Shown one piece after another: positions 1 through 6,251 of a stretch of DNA of 14,009 nucleotides. Position 1 is the first letter of the stretch. Each line of letters begins with the position of its first letter. The translations under genes were made by a program, and so were the position numbers. Where the stretch lies: positions 1-14,009 of the forward strand of contig CACZQA010000087.1 in assembly GCA_902783175.1 (NCBI GenBank), in the 5' to 3' direction. The notes beneath the pieces were generated by a model. It was given only the letters and a program-made list of their open reading frames with translations, made no database searches and was not told the origin of the DNA. Source of the stretch: an uncultured Coriobacteriaceae bacterium. GTDB lineage: Bacteria > Actinomycetota > Coriobacteriia > Coriobacteriales > QAMH01.

Positions 1-1
1 G

Positions 2-991
2 GCTATAGACGGGTGGCTCTCGCTGCTGTTCCTGTCCTTGATGCCCTTGCTTTCTATGGTCTTGGCGCTGCTCAGGAGAGAAGACCCACCGGCGCAAGAG
101 GAGGAGGACAAGGTTCCCGCCGGCATGCTTCCTCGCGGGTTCTTCGCGCGCTGCATTCTGTTCGTTGCTGTGTTTTCGATGGCGATCGGCATCTCGAAGG
201 GCGTGTCGACCCTCACGATTCCTGCGGATGTTCTGAAGGGCTCGTCGCATACGGGCATCTTCGTGACTATGGTGGTGCTCGCGCTGCTGTGCTCCGTGTT
301 TGCCGTGTTCGCCAACATCAGGCGCTTCGACATCAGCAAGATTTACTACCCGGTGATTATCGTCGCCGCACTGGGCATGCTGCTCGCCCCTTTGATGGGA
401 CAGGCGCTGCTGCAACTGCAGGTCGTCGTGGTCAATTCTGCATACAATGTCTTCATCCTCGCGCTGTGGTGCGTGTTCTCGAACATCGCGGGCCAGACGG
501 ACATGAGCCCGGTGCGCGTGTTCGGGCTCGGGCGCGGGGCATCTGCCATCGGCACGACGTTCGGGCAGGCGATTGCGGTTGTCGTCATGGCGGCGCTTCC
601 CGGCGTGGGCGCCTTCAGCAACGCAATCGGCGTCGCGTTTGCCGTCGTCATCTTGGTGATGGGCATCTTCGTCTTGGATGAGCGCACGATCAGCGATGCC
701 CTGGACAAGACGTTTCGCGAGGAAACCGTCACCGTTGCAAGTCCCGAGGCGCCTTCGCCCGAGCTCGCATGGGATGCGGCGTGCAATGGGCTTGCCGAGC
801 GCTGCGGGCTCACGGCGCGCGAGCGCGAGGTGCTGTCGTTGCTCGGCCGCGGCAGAACCGCGACCTATATCGCCGACGAACTCGGGATTTCCTACAACAC
901 CGCGAAAGGTCACATCAAGAACTTGTACGCCAAGTGCGGCGTGCACTCGCGCCAGGAGCTCATCGACTTGCTAGAAGATGCCCTCAGCTGA
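2..991 (+). CDS. Membrane-anchored LuxR-family transcriptional regulator (5' end outside window)
   Basis: The reading frame is open from base 2 with no stop, so the gene starts upstream; the ATG at 38 lies inside a membrane segment and is unlikely to be the true start. The visible 329 residues hold about seven hydrophobic segments, then a cytoplasmic linker and a C-terminal LuxR/FixJ helix-turn-helix in the last 65 residues (LTAREREVLSLL, then IADELGISYNTAKGHIKNLY). This MFS-like membrane domain plus LuxR HTH architecture is expanded in Eggerthellaceae, where such proteins control neighbouring molybdoenzyme genes, including catechol dehydroxylases (established family knowledge). Its position 240 bases upstream of the molybdoenzyme, on the same strand, suggests it is the local regulator (inference). 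The signal sensed cannot be read from the sequence. The HTH is intact. Confidence 0.9.
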   Translation, partial: AIDGWLSLLFLSLMPLLSMVLALLRREDPPAQEEEDKVPAGMLPRGFFARCILFVAVFSMAIGISKGVSTLTIPADVLKGSSHTGIFVTMVVLALLCSVFAVFANIRRFDISKIYYPVIIVAALGMLLAPLMGQALLQLQVVVVNSAYNVFILALWCVFSNIAGQTDMSPVRVFGLGRGASAIGTTFGQAIAVVVMAALPGVGAFSNAIGVAFAVVILVMGIFVLDERTISDALDKTFREETVTVASPEAPSPELAWDAACNGLAERCGLTAREREVLSLLGRGRTATYIADELGISYNTAKGHIKNLYAKCGVHSRQELIDLLEDALS

Positions 992-1041
992 CGACGCTGC
1001 GCTCCAACCACAAAAACAGCAGGTCAACGTAGTAACCAACC

Positions 1042-1087
1042 CGGTTCGGGTGGGAGCACCTCCTTCTCGGGGCACCCGTTAGAACCG
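1042..1087 (+). promoter_or_regulatory. Dyad-rich leader element upstream of the molybdoenzyme gene
   Basis: Nested inverted repeats are visible. CGGTTC (1042-1047) pairs with GAACCG (1082-1087). Inside it, GGGTG (1048-1052) pairs with CACCC (1073-1077), leaving GTTA as a bulge, and GGAG (1053-1056) can pair with CTCC (1060-1063). A competing small hairpin, ACCCG (1039-1043) with CGGGT (1047-1051), would exclude the larger one. The element could be a folded 5' leader RNA or a DNA dyad bound by a regulator such as the adjacent LuxR-type protein; the sequence alone does not decide. I saw no convincing -35/-10 pair in the 992-1231 gap. Confidence 0.4.
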
Positions 1088-1161
1088 CTGAAAATCTCGA
1101 AAAACAACCCGTTTGGTGGCTTACCCCTCGCATGTCTTGTCCCTAGCCTTTCACCTGTAAC

Positions 1162-1200
1162 GCCCTGTGCCACCGCCTTCCGCGATGTGCGCAACAGGGC
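1162..1200 (+). promoter_or_regulatory. Hairpin just upstream of the molybdoenzyme ribosome binding site
   Basis: GCCCTGT (1162-1168) and ACAGGGC (1194-1200) are perfect inverted repeats around a 25-base loop. The stem can extend inward by GC/GC past a single bulged A. It ends 20 bases before the AGGAG ribosome binding site at 1221-1225. It may influence translation or mark the end of a structured leader; the function is inferred only from position. Confidence 0.3.
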
Positions 1201-1231
1201 AGGCAAGGCAAGAGAGGGAAAGGAGCTTCAG

Positions 1232-3526
1232 ATGACTCTGGCGGATCAACCGTATGTCACTGAAGAGGACGGTGTGATGAAGGTTCGCACGTGCGCGTGG
1301 TCGCCTCCGGGAGACCATCCCGTCGGGTGTGGGCTGATCTTGCACGTCAAGGACAACAAACTCATCAAGGTCGAGGGCGATCCCGAAAACCCCGTCACCA
1401 ACGGTCGCGTGTGCCCCAGGTGCCTCGCGTTGGACGAGATTGTCTACAGCGAAGAGCGCCTGCAGTCGCCGATGGTGCGCGACCGCTCCGAGCGAGGCAA
1501 GAACACCTGGAAGAAGATCTCATGGGACGAGGCGTACGACATCCTCGAGGACAAGATCCACGAGATATGGGACAAGTACGGAGCCGAGTCCATCTTCACG
1601 CTGACCGGCACGGGCCGCGAGTCCACGCTGTATGCCCCGGTGTACGGTCCCGCAATCTGCAACACGCCCAACGGCGCTTCCACCTACGCCTTCTCGGGCG
1701 AGGCATGCTACGGGCCGCGCGCGACAATCACAAACTATTTGCTGGGCGCGGGCGTGCCCGAGATAGACTGGGCACAGTATTGGGAGGACCGCTACGACCA
1801 TCCGGGCTATGAGGTTCCCAAGTACATCATCGTGTGGGGCAAAGACCCGTTGTACTCGAGTCCCGACGGTTTCTTTGGCCACAGCATCATCGACCTGATG
1901 AAGCGCGGCTCCAAGATCATCACCATCGACCCGCGCCTGACTTGGCTGGGCGCGCATGCCGAATACCACCTACAGCTGCGCCCCGGCACCGATGCCGCTG
2001 TGGGCATGGGACTTCTGCGCGTCATCATCAAAGAGGGGCTCTACGACAAGGAGTTCGTCGACAAATGGTGCTATGGCTTCGAGGAACTTGTCGAGGCGGT
2101 CGAGGAGTGGACTCCCGAGAAGGTCCAGGAAGTTGCCTGGGTCGACCCCGAGCAGCTCGTTGGCGCCGCACGCGCCTTCGCGACCAATGCGCCCTCCACG
2201 GCGACGTGGGGCGTCGCGCTCGACCAGTCCAAGGCCTCCACGCAAGCGGCCCAGTGCTTCCTCGCGCTGTGCTCCATCTGCGGCTACATCGACGTCCCTG
2301 GTGGCGTGACCATCACCAAACCGACGAGCTTCATCGGCAAGTGGCGCTATGACATGATGGACGTGCTCGATCCAGAGATGGCCGCCAAGCACATCGTCGA
2401 CCCCGACGGCAAGTACGCCCTGTTCAATGCAGGAGCTGCCATGGGTGGCGTCCAGGGCGACACCCTGCTCAACTGGCTCGAGGGCAAGTGGGCTGACCGT
2501 CCCGAATATTACCCGCTCAAGATGTGCTGGATCATCGGCAACAACCCGCTCGCCTGCATGGCAGACCAGCCGCAGCGCTGGTACAAGGCGATGCAAGACC
2601 TCGACTTCATCGTGGCGCAGGACATCTTCATGACGCCGACCATCATGGGCCTGTGCGACCTGGTGCTCCCGCTTTCCACGTTTGCCGAGCATGAGGGACT
2701 GGTCACTCCCAACTACGGGCGCAACCAGCACTTCATCGGCGCGATGAACGAGGCGATCGTCAACCCGAACACCAAGTCCGACCTCGAGATCCTCATCGAC
2801 ATGGGACGGAGGATGCGCCCCGAGCTGTGGGAGGGCATGGAAACCCCGGACAAGTTCTTTGACGCCAAGCTCAAGGAGAACTACGGCTACGGGCTCGACG
2901 AGGTCAAGGCCGTCCCCGCAAAGATGTCGGGCTACGAGTACCGCAAGTACGAGAAGGGCCTCATCCGCGACGACGGGCAGCCCGGCTTCCAGACGACGAC
3001 CGGCCGCATAGAGCTGTACTCGCCGATTCTCGACGCGTTTGGCGAGAAGCCGGTTCCGTACTACGAGGAGCCTGAGTTCAGCCACCTGTCGCATCCCGAG
3101 CTGGCAGACGAGTTCCCGCTGTACTACACGACGGGCGGGCGCCACATCTCGATGTTCCACTCCGAGCACCGTCAGGCGGGCACCACGATGCGCAGGCTGC
3201 ACCCGTGGCCGCTGGTCACGATCAACCCCGCCGTTGCCGCGCGCTACGGGATCGAAGAGGGCGACTGGGTCGAGGTGACGAGCCCGCAGGGTTCCATGAC
3301 CCAAAAGGCGCACCTGACCGAGGAGGTCAACGAGAAGTTCATCCACGTCGAGCACGCGTGGTGGTTCCCGGAGCAGGATCCCGAGGCGCCCAACCTGTAC
3401 GGGGTCTTCAAGGCAAACGCCAACAACCTGATTCCGCACGAGAGCGTATCGGTCACGGGCTACGGCGCGCCGTACAAAAACGGTATCTGCAAGATTCGCA
3501 AGGTCTCCGGCCTGGATCACGAGTAG
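1232..3526 (+). CDS. Cytoplasmic molybdopterin (Mo/W) enzyme, acetylene hydratase / pyrogallol transhydroxylase / catechol dehydroxylase-like
   Basis: This 764-residue protein belongs to the DMSO reductase (MopB) superfamily. The ATG at 1232 is chosen because AGGAG lies at 1221-1225; a GTG at 1187 in the same frame has no such site. An N-terminal Fe-S region (C21, H29, C33, C61, C64) is followed by the typical WKKISWDEA segment near 93-101, the FSGEACYGPR stretch (C159 a candidate Mo/W ligand), the pterin-binding region with ITIDPR near 230-235, and the C-terminal cap domain starting around TTTGRIELYS. Stretches such as YDKEFVDKWCYGFEEL resemble acetylene hydratase, and the gut catechol dehydroxylases belong to the same broad group. 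There is no Tat signal, so it should act in the cytoplasm. The neighbouring ferredoxin subunit, MFS carrier and LuxR-type regulator suggest an inducible reductive transformation of an imported small molecule. The family call is firm; the substrate is unknown. Confidence 0.9.
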   Translation: MTLADQPYVTEEDGVMKVRTCAWSPPGDHPVGCGLILHVKDNKLIKVEGDPENPVTNGRVCPRCLALDEIVYSEERLQSPMVRDRSERGKNTWKKISWDEAYDILEDKIHEIWDKYGAESIFTLTGTGRESTLYAPVYGPAICNTPNGASTYAFSGEACYGPRATITNYLLGAGVPEIDWAQYWEDRYDHPGYEVPKYIIVWGKDPLYSSPDGFFGHSIIDLMKRGSKIITIDPRLTWLGAHAEYHLQLRPGTDAAVGMGLLRVIIKEGLYDKEFVDKWCYGFEELVEAVEEWTPEKVQEVAWVDPEQLVGAARAFATNAPSTATWGVALDQSKASTQAAQCFLALCSICGYIDVPGGVTITKPTSFIGKWRYDMMDVLDPEMAAKHIVDPDGKYALFNAGAAMGGVQGDTLLNWLEGKWADRPEYYPLKMCWIIGNNPLACMADQPQRWYKAMQDLDFIVAQDIFMTPTIMGLCDLVLPLSTFAEHEGLVTPNYGRNQHFIGAMNEAIVNPNTKSDLEILIDMGRRMRPELWEGMETPDKFFDAKLKENYGYGLDEVKAVPAKMSGYEYRKYEKGLIRDDGQPGFQTTTGRIELYSPILDAFGEKPVPYYEEPEFSHLSHPELADEFPLYYTTGGRHISMFHSEHRQAGTTMRRLHPWPLVTINPAVAARYGIEEGDWVEVTSPQGSMTQKAHLTEEVNEKFIHVEHAWWFPEQDPEAPNLYGVFKANANNLIPHESVSVTGYGAPYKNGICKIRKVSGLDHE

Positions 3527-3538
3527 GAGGTGCTCGCA

Positions 3539-3871
3539 ATGGAATATGGAATGCTCATCAACTACGGGCTCTGCACCGGCTGCGACACCTGCGAGGTGTC
3601 ATGCCTGAAGGAAAAGGGCCTGAACGCCGACGAATGGGGCATCAAGGTTCAGCAGATCGGTCCCAAGAAGCTCGGCGGCGCATGGGAGTGGGACTACGTC
3701 CCGGTTCCGTCGCGCCTGTGCGACCTGTGTGCCGAGCGTCGAGCGCAAGGCAAGGTCGCCCCGTGCGAGATGCACTGCCTGGCAAAGGTTATCGAGATCC
3801 TGCCGGTCGACAAGATCGCAGAGCGCATGGTCGAGCTGGGCGGAAAGAAGGTCACCTGCTTCATGCCCTAG
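3539..3871 (+). CDS. Small 4Fe-4S dicluster electron-transfer subunit
   Basis: This 110-residue protein starts 12 bases after the molybdoenzyme stop. Its ribosome binding site, TAGGAGG (3524-3530), includes that stop codon, so the two are almost certainly translated together. Two four-cysteine sets are visible: C12, C15, C18, C22 and C61, C64, C76, C80, the layout expected for two [4Fe-4S] clusters. One further Cys sits at 107. It is about half the length of the usual four-cluster DmsB/NrfC-type subunit and has no membrane anchor or signal peptide. It probably passes electrons to the molybdoenzyme in the cytoplasm. The donor is not encoded in the window. Confidence 0.9.
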   Translation: MEYGMLINYGLCTGCDTCEVSCLKEKGLNADEWGIKVQQIGPKKLGGAWEWDYVPVPSRLCDLCAERRAQGKVAPCEMHCLAKVIEILPVDKIAERMVELGGKKVTCFMP

Positions 3872-3895
3872 CGGCGTGAAGCCCAAAAACAAGCC

Positions 3896-3937
3896 GCTGG
3901 AGTCGAGCGAACCCGCCAAGATGCACTCGGCTCCAGC
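3896..3937 (+). promoter_or_regulatory. Twelve-pair intercistronic hairpin
   Basis: GCTGGAGTCGAG (3896-3907) is complementary to CTCGGCTCCAGC (3926-3937) with a single G-U pair, around an 18-base loop. There is no T tract after it, so it is a poor intrinsic terminator. It lies 24 bases after the ferredoxin-subunit stop and may act as an RNA stability or processing element that sets different levels of the upstream and downstream genes (inference). Confidence 0.5.
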
Positions 3938-3973
3938 ACCGACTCTGCCTGTTAACGCAGTGTTGCAAGCGAG

Positions 3974-3992
3974 TCAGTTTAATTGTAACTGA
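3974..3992. promoter_or_regulatory. Inverted repeat TCAGTT-N7-AACTGA
   Basis: A perfect 6-base inverted repeat with an AT-rich seven-base spacer (TAATTGT) lies in an otherwise GC-rich region, ending 21 bases before the next ATG. Its size and spacing fit a protein-binding site or a small hairpin. No regulator can be assigned from sequence, and no clear promoter boxes flank it. Confidence 0.3.
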
Positions 3993-4013
3993 AATCACGC
4001 AACGGGAGGTCCC

Positions 4014-4490
4014 ATGCTGCCGCAGCAGAGGAAAGGCTGGACGACGGTCACCGACATCGAACAGTTCAAGAAGATGACCTGGTGCTACCTGACCAACGTC
4101 AAGATGATGTGGCAATACCAGGGCATGGCCTACCTGTTTCGCAAAGAGGGGATTCCGCTTTACGGCAAGGATCTAGGGACCATGAAGACAAACCATCCCA
4201 TCGCCTGCATGGCGATTCCCCAGAGCAAGGACAAGAACTACGGCGTTGACATCTACGTGCCCGTGGAAGACAGGAAGCGTGCGGAGAAGATCATAGCCGA
4301 TCAGGACCGGATCAGGGAGTGCGCGCAGCTCGAGGCCTCCGACGAGGCGAAGAGGGCGCATGAGGAGTTCAACCGTGCTGCCTTGGCTGCCAAGCAGCGC
4401 AATGCCGAGGAGAAAAAGGCGTCTCGCGCTGAGCGACGCAGCTCCCTGATTGCGCGGTTTGTCCCCGGCTCTTCGGCTCACAGGGGGTAG
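4014..4490 (+). CDS. Unrecognised 158-residue operon protein, possible DUF2007-like core with a charged helical tail
   Basis: The ATG at 4014 follows GGGAGG (4004-4009). The first ~95 residues look like a small alpha/beta domain. A segment reading EGIPLYGKDLG and a later VDIYVPVEDRKRAEKII recall the DUF2007 putative signalling fold, in which a GIP-type turn is followed by a VPxEDxxRA helix; this is a weak resemblance seen by eye. From about residue 95 the chain becomes a long, highly charged Glu/Lys/Arg/Ala-rich helix, probably coiled coil, ending in a basic tail. There is no signal peptide, membrane segment or cysteine motif. Its place between the ferredoxin subunit and the transporter suggests a role in the same pathway, perhaps assembly or regulation, but the function is unknown. 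Confidence 0.75.
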   Translation: MLPQQRKGWTTVTDIEQFKKMTWCYLTNVKMMWQYQGMAYLFRKEGIPLYGKDLGTMKTNHPIACMAIPQSKDKNYGVDIYVPVEDRKRAEKIIADQDRIRECAQLEASDEAKRAHEEFNRAALAAKQRNAEEKKASRAERRSSLIARFVPGSSAHRG

Positions 4491-4534
4491 GGCCTTTACG
4501 AGGCGCCGGCGCTGCTACCGGTCTTTGCCGCGAC

Positions 4535-4553
4535 GCGGGCGACGAGTGCCCGC
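4535..4553 (+). repeat. Short hairpin in the leader of the MFS gene
   Basis: GCGGGC (4535-4540) and GCCCGC (4548-4553) are perfect inverted repeats around GACGAGT. They lie in the 88-base gap between the 158-residue gene and the MFS gene, 15 bases before the AAGGAGG ribosome binding site. No promoter is evident in the gap. Confidence 0.3.
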
Positions 4554-4578
4554 ATACCCAAGTATCCAAGGAGGAACA

Positions 4579-5907
4579 ATGCTTCAAACCGTCGAAGACG
4601 CCGCGCCCAAAAAGCGCAGCGGCTTGCACTATGCGTTCGTCATCTGCCTGGGTGGTTTTCTCACCCAGTTCATCGTGCTGAGCGCCCAGCGCCTACCGGC
4701 GATTTCGCTCGAGTCGATCCGTCAGGCGCTCGGTGCCTCGTATTCGGAAATCGGACTAATAACCTCGGTTTACATGGTCTTCTACGCGGGCCTTTCGTTT
4801 GCGTGGGGCATGCTCGCCGATAAGATCGGCACGCGCAAGGCGATCGTCGCCGCGTGCTCGCTGGCTGCCGTTGGCGCCATCTTGTTCGGCTTCTTCGCGC
4901 CGATGGGGCTCGGCGTCGCAATTGTGACCTGGGCAATCGCCGGCTGTGGCACGGCAGGCCTGCTCATGGCGATTCTTCCGAAGATCGTCTCGCGTTGGTT
5001 CGCGCCGCACAAGCGCGGCATGGGCATGTCGCTCATCACCCCAGGCGCTAACTTTTCCGCCCTCGTCTTGGGCATTGTCGCGCCGATGATCATCGGCAGC
5101 CTCGGGTGGGCCATGTCGTATGTGATTTTCGGCATCATCTACGCGATGATCGCAATCTTCATTGCTATTACGTTCCGCGAAGGCCCCGAAGAGCTCGGCC
5201 TTGCGCCGTATGGCGCGCCCGAGGGCGTTCAGGCAGCTCCCGAGCCCAAGGTCGAAGCTGGCCGGGCTGAGAAGGCGAAGGGCAACGGCGGCAGTGCCAT
5301 CGCACGCGTCCTCAAGATGCCCATAACCTGGCACTTTGGCATCTTCTACATCATCTATCAGATCGGCTACATGGCGGCGACCCAGTACTACGTTGCGACG
5401 GTCCAGGCTGTCGGCTTCGACCTTGCCCAGGCGTCGCTGTCCATCTCGATTGCGGGCGTGTGCTGCATCATTACCGAGCTGATTCTCGGACAGGTCTCCG
5501 ACCGCGTCGAGCGCAAGTCGCTCATCGCGTTCATGGTCGCGCTCAACGCGGTGTTCGGGTTCGGGTACTTCTTCTACTTGACCAGCGGTGCTGCGATGAA
5601 TCTGGCCGTGCTCTACTTCTTTGTCGCGGGCAACACGGCATGCACGGGCGTCATCACGGTTATCATGACCTGCGCAGGCGAGTACTACGACGATGAGATC
5701 CGCGCCACGGGCACGGGAGTCGTGGGCACGATCAACATTGTCGGCCGCTACCTCGGGCCGTGGCTCGCAGGCGTCGTCATCGACATGACCGGCGTGGTTG
5801 GGAACTCCTTCCTCATCGTCGGCATCACGATGGCCATCGCCGCTGTAATCGCCTTCGCAATGCCCAAGCGCGGCGTTGCACGCAAGCAGATGCAGCAGGC
5901 GAAATAG
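4579..5907 (+). CDS. Major facilitator superfamily transporter, 12 TM, probable substrate carrier of the molybdoenzyme locus
   Basis: This 442-residue protein starts at the ATG at 4579 with AAGGAGG at 4568-4574; an open frame reaching upstream to 4450 has no comparable site. There are two blocks of six hydrophobic segments separated by a charged, Ala/Glu/Lys-rich loop near residues 205-245. The MFS motif A is visible between TM2 and TM3 as GMLADKIGTRK. The general look, with a PGANFSALV stretch and a short cytoplasmic tail, fits the oxalate/formate antiporter-like or MCT-like MFS branch that carries organic anions. Being the last gene of the locus, it probably imports the substrate, or exchanges substrate for product, of the cytoplasmic molybdoenzyme (inference). 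Substrate specificity cannot be read from sequence. Confidence 0.9.
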   Translation: MLQTVEDAAPKKRSGLHYAFVICLGGFLTQFIVLSAQRLPAISLESIRQALGASYSEIGLITSVYMVFYAGLSFAWGMLADKIGTRKAIVAACSLAAVGAILFGFFAPMGLGVAIVTWAIAGCGTAGLLMAILPKIVSRWFAPHKRGMGMSLITPGANFSALVLGIVAPMIIGSLGWAMSYVIFGIIYAMIAIFIAITFREGPEELGLAPYGAPEGVQAAPEPKVEAGRAEKAKGNGGSAIARVLKMPITWHFGIFYIIYQIGYMAATQYYVATVQAVGFDLAQASLSISIAGVCCIITELILGQVSDRVERKSLIAFMVALNAVFGFGYFFYLTSGAAMNLAVLYFFVAGNTACTGVITVIMTCAGEYYDDEIRATGTGVVGTINIVGRYLGPWLAGVVIDMTGVVGNSFLIVGITMAIAAVIAFAMPKRGVARKQMQQAK

Positions 5908-5936
5908 AACCGCAGGCTGTTCGAGAGTGCATGAGA

Positions 5937-5986
5937 GGCGGGCCGGTTGCAGGTGCAGCCGGCTCGCCTTCTCGCGTTGTTGCGAG
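5937..5986 (+). terminator. Terminator-like tandem hairpins after the MFS gene
   Basis: GGCGGGCCGG (5937-5946) pairs with CCGGCTCGCC (5959-5968) with one G-U pair. The stem can extend at its base with GAGA/TTCTC past a bulge. A second hairpin follows directly: CTCGC (5971-5975) with GCGAG (5982-5986). The T content after the stems is modest (TTGT), so termination may be partial. It lies 30 bases past the MFS stop and is the best candidate for the end of the locus. Confidence 0.5.
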
Positions 5987-6014
5987 TTGTCGATGAAGGG
6001 GAGGCAGCGGACGG

Positions 6015-6227
6015 ATGGGCTGCATGTTCTGTACGCGTTGTGGCAAGTGCGCGGTCATGGGGAGCAAGGTGGCGGTAGGGGTGTGCCCTAGGTGCGGGGT
6101 CGCGATCCCGACAGGGGAGCGCAAATGCCCCACGTGCGGGGCGCCGCGCCCCCTTGCGCCTGGAGCGGAGTCGCCCGCTCGTCCCGAAGGGTCATCGCAG
6201 ACATCCGCGCTACAATGGCGCAAATGA
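6015..6227 (+). CDS. Small zinc-ribbon protein
   Basis: This 70-residue protein has cysteine knuckles C6-x2-C9-x2-C12, C24-P-R-C27 and C38-P-T-C41. The last two make a typical treble-clef or rubredoxin-like zinc ribbon (CPRCG ... CPTCGAP). The C-terminal 25 residues are Pro/Ala/Ser-rich and probably disordered. The start ATG at 6015 follows GGGGAGG (5998-6004) with slightly long spacing. It ends 24 bases before the phosphoesterase start and may be co-transcribed with it. The function is unknown; such stand-alone zinc ribbons are common and usually uncharacterised. Confidence 0.6.
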   Translation: MGCMFCTRCGKCAVMGSKVAVGVCPRCGVAIPTGERKCPTCGAPRPLAPGAESPARPEGSSQTSALQWRK

Positions 6228-6251
6228 TTCTCACACCAGGGGGAGGATACC

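Noticed and set aside
1024..1206. Minus-strand open frame of 60 codons in the leader of the molybdoenzyme gene
   Set aside because: No ribosome binding site or family resemblance, and the region is better explained as a structured leader.
1970..3520. Open frame of 516 codons on the minus strand
   Set aside because: It is fully antisense to the molybdoenzyme gene and has no recognisable domain; a GC-rich shadow.
3729..3992. Plus-strand open frame overlapping the ferredoxin subunit and the following gap
   Set aside because: It is out of frame with the cysteine-rich subunit, has low-complexity Ser/Arg content, and runs through the hairpin and dyad.
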